A stretch of DNA of 64,000 nt from Bolinopsis microptera (taxonomy: Eukaryota > Ctenophora > Tentaculata > Lobata > Bolinopsidae). The number at the start of each line of letters is the position of its first letter. The stretch's first letter is position 1. The position numbers were made by a program, and so were the translations under genes. The notes under the pieces were generated by a model. That model ran no database searches and was not told the DNA's origin. It was given only the letters and a program-made list of their open reading frames with translations. The stretch is taken from the NCBI RefSeq assembly GCF_026151205.1, contig NC_087075.1:7768858-7832857 (forward strand), in the 5' to 3' direction. Below, one piece after another: positions 44,129-54,636 of the stretch.

Positions 44129-47100
44129 ATGATTATGAAACTTATTAAAGATGTGTGCGACCCCTGTAGTAAATACATTAATATTGGCCAGCCACTCTTA
44201 GAATGTGAAAATTGCAGCAAAGTTGTTCATACTAAGTGCTTCAGATCCGCGAAATTTACAAGCAAAAACGGTCTATGGATGTGTAGTGATTGCTGTAGTA
44301 CAATAGAAGATAGGTATTGCCCATTTCCAAGCAGCCAAAGATATGATGATTCAGATAAATTCTATGATACAAACAACCAGGAAGATGTCACCATAGCTAA
44401 ATTCTCTTCAATACTTGAAGACTGTAAGCGTTACACAAAACAAGAACTAGCAAACTCAATCAGCAAACTTTTTCCTGAGAAAAATAAAAATTCTGCTTAT
44501 CTGCCCGCTCTGTTTTGCAATATAGATGGGTTTGCTAGTAATTTTGACAGCTTTTTAATAGAACATAAGACCCTCCCGTGTAATTTTGATGTCATTGGAT
44601 TGGCTGAGACCAACATCGATCCAAGCCAACAAGGCTTATACCAAATCCCCTCCTATACAACATTTTGTCAAGTACCATTCCCTGATAAGAAAAAAGGAAC
44701 AGGAGTATCCTTATATGTCTCTGATCGCCTGAATGCTGTAGTAATCGAAAATCTATCTCACTGTACAAAAGATATTGAGTGCTTATTTGTTGAAATTACT
44801 CTTAGCTCGGGTGATAAACTGACATATGGGGTTGCTTATCGTCCTCCAAATGGCTGTAGTGAGACCTTTTGTCAAACTCTTGAGGATATATCTAAGCAGT
44901 TGGCTGGTAAAAAGTTCCATATTCTTGGCGATTTTAACTCTAACCTCCTCAATGTACAAACCTCCAGCCAGTTATTTGAGGACACGTTACTTCGTAACAA
45001 TATGTATCCTACTATATCACTTGCTACCCACTTCCGTCCTAACTGTAAAAACTCATGTATTGACAATATCCTCACATCAGAGATAGATCATGTACTTCTC
45101 TCCGGTGTATTGAATGATAGGATTGGTGACCATGCCTTTATATTCACCTTCACGTCAATTCCTACCGAAAACAGTACTGAAAAACTTAAACATGTTCGCT
45201 ACTATGATTATTCAAGTTCCAAACTCACTAATTTTGTTAATGAACTCGAGGTGAAGGTGAATGACTTGACTCCCTCGGTAAACTTCAATGAGTTCTTGGA
45301 CTGCTTCAATGAAACACTTGATAAACACTGTAAGCTTGATGTACCAAAAGTTACCAAAAGGACTCCCAAACTCAACCCGTGGATTACCGATGGAATCATT
45401 GTCTCAGTTGAAAGAAAACATGAACTCTGTAGAGACTGGTCAAGCACTGTAACAAATAGAAACCCTGAGGGTAATGTATTGCTCTATAAAGTCTTCAGTG
45501 ACTACCGAAGAATGCTTAAAAGTATTATCAAGGTCGCCAAACGATCGTACTACTGCAATGAAATCCATAAAAATATAGAAAACAGCAAAAAAACGTGGCA
45601 GATAATCAATGAGCTCAGGGGCAAGAAAAAGAAGCAAACTAAGCCTCCCTTTATCATAAACAACGAACGAATCATGAATCGTAGAGTCATAGCCAATGGA
45701 TTCAACTCTTACTTTGTTTCTATTGCCCCTAAGCTCAATGAAACACTTAGTAGCAGTGAGGCCTCTGGTTTACCAATTCTCCCTATAAAAACATTCTATG
45801 ATTTCCTTGGAAAGACTAATGAAAAATCGATTATGTTAGAAGACTGTACACCTTATGAGATAACGGAAATAATAAAAGGATTCGAAAATGGAAAAGCAAG
45901 TGATATTCCTGTTAGTGTAATCAAAAGATCATCTCACGTAATTACACCGATCCTTAGTCGATACATCAACATCTTAATGTCTAATGGCACGTTCCCCGAC
46001 GTTTTAAAGACTGGTAGAATAACTCCTGTATTTAAGAAGGGAAACCCTGAAGAGATAGAAAACTACCGCCCAATCTCTACTCTCTCTATATTTGGTAAAA
46101 TCTTTGAAAAGATCATTTACTCAAGAATATATTCGTTTGCTAGCTCACAGGGTATAATATCTAAAACACAATTTGGCTTCAGGCAGTCACACTCTACTTC
46201 ACATGCAGTTAATCACTCAGTAAACCTTATAACTGAATCTCTAAAACTTAAGCATCATGTCTTAGGCATATTCATAGACCTTAGCAAAGCTTTTGATACA
46301 ATAGATCATGGTACATTACTTGTCAAATTACAGGGCTATGGGATACGTGGGGTGGCAAATGATCTTATAAAAAGTTACTTAACAAATAGATCACAATATA
46401 CTGAAGTTGTTGGTGAGAAATCTGACGCCTTGAAAATACAGTTTGGAGTCCCTCAGGGTTCGATTCTTGGACCTCTCTTATTTCTCCTATATATTAATGA
46501 TATCGCCAACAGCTCCAGTTTGGGATCATTTGTCACCTTCGCTGATGACACCAATATATTTGTGACTGGGAAATCTAAAAAGGAGGCATATATGCGTGGT
46601 AATTCTCTTTTAGCTAGTTTATATTCCTACATGCGAGCAAACAAACTCCATGTCAACTTGTCTAAATGCTGTTTCATTCACTTTAAACCAGCATCGTCCT
46701 CCCAGACTGACAATAATTCTGAATATACTCTAACCATTGATAACTTTCCAATAAAACAAGTTGCATCTGCTAAGTTTCTGGGAGTCGTCATCGATGAAAA
46801 GCTAACCTGGGAAGAACATATAAAATCACTTAGGCGTTCTCTCAGCCATGCAACATCAACTCTCTGCCGCCTACGCTGCTCCCTCCCAGATTTCTTACAC
46901 CGCCAGTTGTATTACACTCTATTTGAATCACACCTCTCCTATTGTATCACGGTTTGGGGTGGGGCAGCCAAAACTCGTATAAGTTCTGTATTCAAAGCAC
47001 AAAAATATTGTCTCAGGGTACTGTTTGGCGACAGGGAGGCATACCTAGATAAATTTAAGACCTGTGCTCGTGCTCGACCGTTTGGCAACCAAAATCTGAA

Positions 47101-47524
47101 CAAAAAATTTTTCTTGAAAGAGCACACGAAACCTTTGTTCAAGGAACACGGAATACTTGCCGTCCAAAACCTGTACACTTACCATTGTTTCCTTGAGCTC
47201 TATAAAATCATGAAATTCCGTGCTCCGATTTCCCTCCATGAAAATTTCACCTGCTCAAGTAGGAAACCCACCCTTATACTAAGCCAAGCAGACCCCCCTG
47301 ACAACTTCAATAGCAGAACGACTCGTATTTGGAACGTAATTGTGCCTAAGCTTGGTATACGTGACTACTGTCTAAGTGTGGCCTGCCTGAAGTCTAGGAT
47401 GAAGCAATCACTGCTCGTCAACCAGCATAACCATGCTGATCTTGATTGGACAAACAAAGATTTCGAATGCTCTAATCTAAATTTTGACATTAAGTCTACC
47501 CTAGGGTCCACACATCCAAAATGA
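44129..47524 (+). CDS. LINE ORF2: PHD finger, APE endonuclease, reverse transcriptase
   Basis: 1131 residues, intact. A canonical PHD finger lies at 10-55 (C10, C13, C26, C29, H34, C37, C52, C55, with W50 two before C52). An APE-type endonuclease covers about 128-345 (LFCNIDG, E160 in LAETNID, AYRPPN, GDFNSN, IDNIL, G333-D334-H335). Reverse transcriptase covers about 600-890 (TGRITPVFKKG, GIFIDLSKAFDTIDH, FGVPQGSILGPLL, F804-A-D-D807). The C-terminal region has LGVVIDEKLTWEEH and a Cys/His segment. The enzyme nicks target DNA and copies the LINE RNA at the nick. It is about half identical by eye to the 9698 ORF2. Confidence 0.93.
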   Translation: MIMKLIKDVCDPCSKYINIGQPLLECENCSKVVHTKCFRSAKFTSKNGLWMCSDCCSTIEDRYCPFPSSQRYDDSDKFYDTNNQEDVTIAKFSSILEDCKRYTKQELANSISKLFPEKNKNSAYLPALFCNIDGFASNFDSFLIEHKTLPCNFDVIGLAETNIDPSQQGLYQIPSYTTFCQVPFPDKKKGTGVSLYVSDRLNAVVIENLSHCTKDIECLFVEITLSSGDKLTYGVAYRPPNGCSETFCQTLEDISKQLAGKKFHILGDFNSNLLNVQTSSQLFEDTLLRNNMYPTISLATHFRPNCKNSCIDNILTSEIDHVLLSGVLNDRIGDHAFIFTFTSIPTENSTEKLKHVRYYDYSSSKLTNFVNELEVKVNDLTPSVNFNEFLDCFNETLDKHCKLDVPKVTKRTPKLNPWITDGIIVSVERKHELCRDWSSTVTNRNPEGNVLLYKVFSDYRRMLKSIIKVAKRSYYCNEIHKNIENSKKTWQIINELRGKKKKQTKPPFIINNERIMNRRVIANGFNSYFVSIAPKLNETLSSSEASGLPILPIKTFYDFLGKTNEKSIMLEDCTPYEITEIIKGFENGKASDIPVSVIKRSSHVITPILSRYINILMSNGTFPDVLKTGRITPVFKKGNPEEIENYRPISTLSIFGKIFEKIIYSRIYSFASSQGIISKTQFGFRQSHSTSHAVNHSVNLITESLKLKHHVLGIFIDLSKAFDTIDHGTLLVKLQGYGIRGVANDLIKSYLTNRSQYTEVVGEKSDALKIQFGVPQGSILGPLLFLLYINDIANSSSLGSFVTFADDTNIFVTGKSKKEAYMRGNSLLASLYSYMRANKLHVNLSKCCFIHFKPASSSQTDNNSEYTLTIDNFPIKQVASAKFLGVVIDEKLTWEEHIKSLRRSLSHATSTLCRLRCSLPDFLHRQLYYTLFESHLSYCITVWGGAAKTRISSVFKAQKYCLRVLFGDREAYLDKFKTCARARPFGNQNLNKKFFLKEHTKPLFKEHGILAVQNLYTYHCFLELYKIMKFRAPISLHENFTCSSRKPTLILSQADPPDNFNSRTTRIWNVIVPKLGIRDYCLSVACLKSRMKQSLLVNQHNHADLDWTNKDFECSNLNFDIKSTLGSTHPK

Positions 47525-48192
47525 TTATCTTGAAATTGAAAATTAACTGGGTGTGCATTTTCCTTTGTCTTACTAACGTGAGCGCAGTGTAGTGAGAAAG
47601 TGTTTTTAACAGATTTATTATTAGACTTAGGATTATGATTTTTAATATATTACATTGATATAAGATTTATTTTTGATAGGTACTTAATAAAGTTGATGAA
47701 TTTCCCTCCCTATTAAAATTTTAAACCCATTTAGTGAAAATTGATAAACGAAGATCTAGATATTGATACATATTATAACCAACATTGCTTATATTCTGCC
47801 TTGTAAACAAAGAGCAAATCTTCTTAATGCCTTCTTCCTGTCCTAAAACTAAAACTTCATCCTATTAAAGTAAAGGCCAGTTGTTACCACAAGCTATTAT
47901 ACCGTCCCTCTCAAAAACATGCCTCAGCCTCCATCAAAAACAATTTTAGTTTTCAGTCCTTCTAGTTTCCAAAAATCTACCGAGCTAGTGTTCTGGTGTG
48001 CACAAAAGCCCCTAAGCCCGTGCATTCCTTGCCCCCGCTAGCTGCCAGTCCTTGACAAACTTCCAATAGCAAAGATCAACTAGTCATTTACAAATTGAGC
48101 ACTATACAATTTTAATTGTTTTAAATATTTGACTTTGTAAAATGAGCTAAAACATTGATTTATTAGTTTCATTGATTTATTAGTTTCATTGT
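47525..48192 (+). other. LINE 3' UTR
   Basis: Non-coding tail ending in a duplicated AT-rich 17-base word, comparable to the tail of the element at 9.7-13.1 kb. Confidence 0.5.
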
Positions 48193-48704
48193 TAACCATA
48201 TAAAGCAGCAACACCCACTATGAACATTGCATACTCATATAATAGGAGTGCAAATAGTAGGTCAAGGCTGCTCCTGGAAGTTCATATCTCTCCGTCCTAA
48301 ACCAATAGGGTTGAACCAGGAAACTACTGGAGTCTGTTGCCGATGTATATGATCAATATGAATATAGTATATAACTTGGGAGTATCTTTCTCCAGCAGTC
48401 TAATGTATCCTTGAAAATTTTCTTATGCCCTAAAACTAGTTAAATGTCTTCAAAAAATAACCTTGTTGGCATCAAATCTCTTCTCAGATCCAAAATTTCC
48501 TCCCACTCAGACTGCCAAACAAACATGTTTCTCAATGTGGGGATGCAAATGTTATTTAAGTTGTCCACCCAATCAAATTATGTCCACCCAACCAAAATTG
48601 TTTAATAATGATAACAATGTATAATGGGGGGGGTGTCATGTCCGTCTATGTCCGCCTATGTCCTGTCCTTTTTGGATTCTATGAGACAACGGACGTGTTT
48701 TTTG

Positions 48705-48870
48705 GGACATTGGCGGACACGGACGGACATTGGCGGACTCGGACGGACATTGGCGGACTCGGACGGACATTGGCGGACCCGGACGGACATTGGCGGACTT
48801 GGATGGACATTGGCGGACTTAGATGGACATTGGTGGACATTAGCGGACATTGGTGGACATTAGCGGACAA
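48705..48870. repeat. GGACATTGGCGGAC tandem array
   Basis: About eleven units of GGACATTGGCGGAC with CGGAC spacers, decaying to GGACATTGGTGGACATTAGC. The long frames over it (for example repeats of the type DGHWRT) are artefacts. Confidence 0.9.
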
Positions 48871-48877
48871 AGATTTT

Positions 48878-50440
48878 GAGGACTGAAGAGTACTGAAGAG
48901 TACTGAGGAGGATGGCTGAGAAGGATGGCTGAGGAGGATGGCTGAGGAGGATGACTGAGGAGGATGACTGAGGAGGATGACTGAGAGGGAGGAGAAGGAT
49001 CAGGAAGACCCAGGAGGAGGAGGAGGAGGAGGACCCAGAAGGAGGACCTAGGAGGAGGAGGAGAACTGAGGAGGAGGACTCAGGAGGAGGACTGAGGAGG
49101 ACTGAGAAGGAGGAGGACTGAGAAGGAGGAGGACTGAGGAGGATGGCTGAGGAGGATGGCTGAGGAGGATGACTGAGAGGGAGGAGGAGGAAGAGGAGGA
49201 AGAAGACTGAGGAGGAGGAGGAGAAGGACTGAGGAGGAGAAGGAGGACCCAGGCGGAGGAGGACCAAGGAGGAGGAGGACCCAGAAGGAGGACCCAGGAA
49301 AAGGCCCCAGGAGGAGGAGGAGGACTGGGTAGGAGGAGAACTGTCGAGGACTGATGAGGAGGACTGAGGACGAGGAGGAAGAGTAGGAGGAGGACTGAGG
49401 AGGGGAGGAAGAAGAGGACTGGGGAGGATCAGGAAGACCCAGGAGGACCCAGGAGGAGGAGGAGGAGGACCCAGGAGGAGGAGGAGGACTGAGGAGGACT
49501 GAGGAGGAGGACTGACGATGACTGAGAAGGAGGAGGACTGAGGAGTACTGAGGAGGATGGCTGAGGAGGATGGCTGGGGAGGATGGCTGAGGAGGATGAC
49601 TGAGGAGGATGACTGAGAGGGAGGAGGAGGAGGACTCAGGAGGAGGACTCAGAAGGAAGAGGAGGAGGACTCAGGAGGAGGACTCAGGAGGAGGACTTAG
49701 GAGAAATGAGAAGGAGGACTGAGGAGAACTGAGGAGGAGGATGAGGAGGACTGAATAGGAGGAGGAGAAGGAGGGGGACTGGGAGAGGACTGGGGAGGAG
49801 GAGGACTGATGAGAAGGATGGGGAGGAGGACCCAGGAGGAGGAGGACTGAGGACCGAGGAGGAAGAGGAGGAGGATGAAGAGGAGGAGGAGGACCCAGGA
49901 GGAGGAGGACTGAGGAGGACTGAGGAGGACTGAGGAGGATGGCTGAGGAGGATGACTGAGAGGGAAGAGGAGGAGGAGGAGGAGGAGGAGGACTGAGGAG
50001 GACTGAGAAGGAGGAGGAGGAGGAGGAGGACTGAATAGGAGGAGGAGGAGAGGGACTGGGGGAGGACTGAGGAGGAGGAATGAGGATGGAGGACTGAGGA
50101 GAAGGAGAAGGAGAAGGACTGAGGAGGAGGACTGAGGAGGACTGAGGAGGATGGCTGAGGAGGATGACTGAGAGGGAAGAGGAGGAGGAGGAGGAGGAGG
50201 ACTGAGGAGGACTGAGAAGGAGGAGGAGGAGGATGGAGGACTGAGGAGAAGGATGAGGAGGAGGACCCAGGAGGAGGACTCAGGAGGAGCAGGAGGAGGA
50301 TGAAGAGGAGGAGGAGGACTGTTGAGGACTGATGATGAGGACGAGGAGGAGGAGTAGGAGGAGGACTGAGGAGGGGAGGAGTAAGAGGACTGAGGAAGAT
50401 CAGGAAGACCCAGGGGGAGGAGGAGGAAGAGTAGGAGGAT
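48878..50440. repeat. 1.56-kb purine-rich (GA/GGA) tract
   Basis: Nearly every base is A or G on the plus strand, built of GAGGAGGA, GACTGAGGAGGA and GATGGCTGAGGAG units. The minus strand gives Ser/Pro-rich frames of up to 286 codons that are not genes. Such strand asymmetry favours triplex (H-DNA) and G-quadruplex formation and stalls replication. Assembly length is doubtful. Confidence 0.93.
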
Positions 50441-50589
50441 GAAGCATCTAAATTTCCATTTTTGTCCGTTTTTGTCCATTTTTGTCCGGTTTTGTTCGCT
50501 CTACTTTTTGTCCGTTTTGAAAATATAGGGTACCGAACGGACAAAAAACATGATCCCCCTATAACAGCAAAAATTGAACATTTTATTTA

Positions 50590-50735
50590 GCAATCTAGGT
50601 GTCCATTAATGTCCGCCTATGTCCGCCTATGTCCGTCTATGTCCGCCTATGTCCGTCTATGTCCGCCTATGTCCGCCTATGTCCGCCTATGTCAGCCTAT
50701 GTCCTGTCCTTTTTGGATTCTATGAGACAAGCGGA
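50590..50735. repeat. 10-bp TATGTCCGCC array
   Basis: About ten copies of TATGTCCG(C/T)C followed by the same GTCCTGTCCTTTTTGG segment seen at 48660, then a C-run (about 50742-50757). Confidence 0.92.
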
Positions 50736-50987
50736 CATAGACCCCCCCCCCCCCCCCTATAATACATTTGTAAATTCGTCTTGACGTAAGGTCAAATTAT
50801 TCAAATAATATACACATAATATAACAATAACAATTCTATATAAAAATTCAATAAAAAATCTTAGAAAATTTCAAAAAAACCCTTTGTAGTAGTAGTAAAA
50901 GTAGCAAATTCAATTTGTTGGCTCTAAATTAATATCTAAATCTGATATTTTAACTATAAGTTACCACTTTTTATCCCTCTTTCTCCT

Positions 50988-52040
50988 CTAAGAACAATAA
51001 TTGTCGTTCTTAATAAGTCAAATCTTATTCTTTTCCTGATAAAAGTCATCGCTTCACTCTATCTTTGGCCTGATTTTCTAGACATTCTATCAGCTAACTT
51101 TTTGAAGAACGTATTTGCTTCTCTCCCCATTCCACCTGTTGTTGATAGGACTATTGGTGTAAATGTTCCAAGTTCCACCTCGCCAATCCTTTTGTTGTAC
51201 ATGTTTTTCTTCTCTCATGGCTAGTGTACATACTCATTGGAGATCCAAGAGCCTTATTGGAAGGAGCTTGAGCATGAAATACTCTTACATCTAAAAATGC
51301 CCTTTCCAATGGGTTCCATACACTCCTAGCACTAACATCTAACCTAGCTCCATCTGCTTTGTTGGCCCCTGCAGGAAGTTCTCTCCCATTGACAGGGATA
51401 AGGAGAGGTTCAGTGGTAACATCTTTATAGCCAGCAGTTTCTAAGAGCTCTGCTAACACATCTCTCAATGAATTGTGGCGGAGAGATACTTACCCACCCA
51501 CATACCGGAGAGATACTTACCCACCCACATTTTCTTGCAGCATCTTTTATTCCAAAGTTGTGCCTAAGAGCTAGGGCGTCATTGAATTCTTGCTTGTTGA
51601 GACAGAATCCAAATGATTTGAGTGGGAGTGATGAAAGCCAGGAACTTGCCCCTTTCTCTGATGTAAGATCTAATTGCAATTTTTGGGTTTCATTCAGGTC
51701 TTTTGTAACCTCATATTTTCTCTCCTTGAAAAACTCTATCCTTGATTTTCGGATTTGGGTCTTGATCTCTACAAGTTCTTCCTGATCATCATAAAAATCT
51801 GGGTGTTGATTGTATATTGCTTCTGTAAGATCTGATGGTACTTGGCATGAGTACTTGTATTCTAGGTCAGACATCAAACTAAGGTCACATAGACCTCCTT
51901 CTTTGACTGGTAATGCAAAGAGTTCTCTGCTAGTTTGGTTGGTTCCAAAAGATCTATCCAATATTGCTGGTATAAGGGATTCTTGAATTTTGTATTTTAG
52001 TCTTTTAAGGTATTGACAAAAAAAAAGAAAAAAAAAAGGG
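50988..52040 (-). pseudogene. Decayed retroelement 3' end A
   Basis: The minus strand reads, with frameshifts, the C-terminal part of a family of invertebrate retroelement polyproteins. SLIPAILDRSFGTNQTSREL with LPVKEGGL is followed by a region with KADGARLDVSARSVW and ERAFLDVRVFHAQAPSN, then, in a shifted frame near 51180-51130, GEVELGTFTPIVLSTTGGMG and the terminal RIRFDLLRTTIIVLRG. Stops and frameshifts near 51200 and 51073 and a 25-base tandem duplication at 51480-51530 (CGWVSISP twice) mark it as dead. The ARLDV...FLDVRVF block is conserved in the family and could be a nuclease fold; that is inference. Confidence 0.7.
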
Positions 52041-52199
52041 GGGGACCCCCAACCCATGTAGCTGAGACACCTCACAGCAAGTATACCAAAGTGGCTCTTG
52101 CTTGTGAATGGTGCGTCAACTACCCGCCGAAGCGGTGGGTTGTCCGTAAAATTATATACAACATAAAATAGTACAGTAAAATATCAAAATTTACATAAA

Positions 52200-52740
52200 C
52201 AAATCTAGGAGACCTCAATTCTCAAAGCTCGTCTTCTAGGGGATGAGGTTGAAGGAAATGTCTTGCAGTTCAAGATGCTGGGCCGTTGATCTTCCTCTGA
52301 TTCCTCTTAGTGCAATGAGTGTACTTCTTAACAGATCAAATCTGAATCGTGTTCTGATATGGTTTTTGATTTGGCTCTTGGCTTCTTTTTTATGGTCAGC
52401 TATCACATATCATCTCAGAGACACGATCTACAAATACAGTGCACAGCGGTCCCACACCTCAAGAGGCTGTGAAGACCAGAGGCCAGAGGGGCAAAGGATC
52501 CCCTCTCTGACTGGAGTATTCTCTCTTCATACAAATATTTTAAGGTATTGACTGATGCCAGGTGTTGTTCGGCATACATGATTCCATCTTTTAGATAACC
52601 CATAGCTTTGAATGCAGAATGAGCTGCCTGAGGTTCCCTTTTAGCAATATCTGCTAGATCTTCAATGTCGTTAATCCATTCATCGACTTTTCTCTCTAAA
52701 AACGATTTTGTCCCCTCCTCCTTAACATTTGTAAATACAA
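52200..52740 (-). pseudogene. Decayed retroelement 3' end B
   Basis: Minus-strand fragments of the same kind of element: a reverse-transcriptase-distal segment (LERKVDEWINDIEDLADIAK, EPQAAHSAF), then ASVNTLKYLYEERILQSERG and SFAPL, then in another frame RFRFDLLRSTLIALRGIRGR to a stop. The middle domain present in copy A is deleted. The two fragments lie head to tail; A and B come from different copies. Confidence 0.65.
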
Positions 52741-54636
52741 TTTAAGATTAGGGAAATAATCGGCCACGATACAAAAGGAAAGTACTATACCATAGTTTTT
52801 ACTTTACTTTACTTAAGGTTCCTAGGACTGGCATTAACGTTGTTCGTATTTTATTGCCGTTGGTCCAGTAAATTTCCTGTTAAGGAAGCTTGAAAATAAC
52901 GCTGCGGACAGGGATTGGCAAGCCACGTAACTTATTTCTTGCTGTTAAACTATCCAGAAAACCTTACCAGCTGGCACACTGGCTTGCTAGATGTGCTTTT
53001 TCACAGCATGCAAGTTTGAACTCTCCCAGCCAACCTTACTGGCTGAGCGTGTTATTTAACATTTAAGTGATTACGTCTTCACAGCAAGCTCGTGCTTGCG
53101 TGCGCTTAAGTTTATTGCACGCGTAATGCATTCCAAACTTTTAGTGACACAATTCAGCCAATCAGAGAACAAAAACTGTAAATCACCAAATGAATTATCG
53201 CTTAAATTTAAATAAGTATTTAAACAAAAACCATCATGTGCCGTTAAGCAGCAGGGCGCGGCTCATCTGGGCCACAGCAAATCGGCGAAAATGGGTTCGA
53301 AAAAGCCACTATTGGCACTCGAGTCTTTGATATTTCCGATGGTTCACTGGGGCTTTTGAGCTGCCGTCCTTCAGCTTTTGTAAACTGAAATTACTACCAA
53401 TCCAAGTTGAGGCAATCAGCCGACGCGCGGCTTTTATGGTTATATATGATATGTTTAATCTGTAATAAAGATCAAAATTCAAATTTGTTTCTCTAAAAAA
53501 AAACAAAAAGCTGCAAAGTTAAAGTTGCATTAAACATTTATTCGGCCCGAAATAAAACTTTTTGGGATAGTTTAAAATTTATATTGCATATTGTTTATTT
53601 CGCCTTGTAAAAATAACGAAATACTTTTTAAGATCGCGCCGAGTTGGACCCAATATTTGAAACAAATATTTTACGAGTATCACCCGTTAACGACGCAAAT
53701 GACGTTTTGTAAATTTAATTTTAAAGTCAAACGTATTTTTATTTGGTCCATGCAAAAAAAAACTTTTTGAAATCGTCAAATTTGCCCCAATTTTCTTTTT
53801 GTGGTAAAAACTGAAAACTTGCTACGATGCTACATGTAGCATTGTAGCAATTTTTCAGTTTTCACCAATACATTCCATGTTATATCTTTTTTGTGTGCAA
53901 AAGAGATATATACAACGTGTCTTAAGTGGAAACGCAAACGTTACTTTTATGTTATACAAAGCAAACTATTTTTGAAATTATTTTTTAAAGATCGGATTGA
54001 AATTGTTAATAGTTTTTATTGGTTTAACAAAATTGAATTCCTAACTACATTTCCAAGTCACCAAATTTTTTACATCATACAAAATTAAATAGCGCGGCGC
54101 GGCGCAGTTTGAAAATCTTTCAAAAATCGAGCGCTACCAAACAACTTTTTTTCATTTTTGATAAATCTGTTGTATCTGTCGCATAAGTTGTTTTCTTATC
54201 TTGCCCTATTATCTTCATAGCGGCTTGGCATTATTTGGTTGAGCAAATATGTTACCGCCACTTTTTACACGATCGGATATGTATCATATTCTGTTGTCCT
54301 CAATGTCACCCAACATGAACACATGGACGTTCGGCAAAGGTCTAACTCAGTCTCAAGATTTAACATTTCTGAATTGGCCTCTTACTCTATAATATTTAAG
54401 CTACACATGATGAGTCTTTTAGGGAAAACAAAATTTTTAAATATAGGGCACTGAGAAGTTGTCTACAGCAACCATAAAACTTACTACGTAGGCTTCGTAA
54501 TGTTGATGAGGTTGAGCAACTTTCTTACTGGCAACTTTTTGAGACAGCAGGTTAAAAGCATCTAGTATACAGAACCGACCTTAAATATTCTATTTACTGA
54601 TTTACTAACAAATGAATTACTGCTGATGCTGTTCCA
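52741..54636. other. No gene; includes a 72-bp imperfect palindrome
   Basis: AT-rich DNA with GC-rich patches such as GCGCGGCGCGGCGC at about 54094. Positions about 53800-53873 form an imperfect palindrome of 36-base arms centred on CTACATGTAG (53830-53839), able to fold into a long hairpin. The frames at 53309, 53891 and 54239 show nothing. Confidence 0.5.

Larger units (their letters stand above)
41900..48192 (+). mobile_element. Full-length LINE with AlkB and SGNH domains in ORF1
   Basis: A 5' leader, ORF1 (42041-44122), six bases, ORF2 (44129-47524) and a 3' UTR ending in two copies of GATTTATTAGTTTCATT (about 48159-48192). Both frames are intact, so the copy is young. The left border is approximate. 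Reverse transcriptase style and the duplicated 3' tail place it in the CR1/L2/Jockey group. It lies antisense to, and just 5' of, the scaffold gene exons. Confidence 0.8.
48618..50765. mobile_element. Possible inverted-repeat element with TGTCC arrays at its ends
   Basis: The left end reads TATAATGGGGGGGGTGTC, then ATGTCCGTC. The right end, read backwards, is TATAGGGGG(n)TCTATGTCC. The sequence TCCTGTCCTTTTTGGATTCTATGAGACAA occurs in direct orientation near both ends (about 48660 and 50701). A third end-like sequence (GGACAAAAAACATGATCCCC then CTATA) lies at 50541-50565. It may be a non-autonomous transposon whose interior expanded, or nested copies. No target duplication was found. Confidence 0.4.

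Noticed and set aside
44872-47239. Several 60-90-codon minus-strand frames inside ORF2
   Set aside because: Shadows of the reverse transcriptase frame.
48860-50544. Long minus-strand frames rich in Ser and Pro (135, 286 and 260 codons)
   Set aside because: They are direct translations of the GGA-rich tandem tract; frames overlap each other and have no domain.
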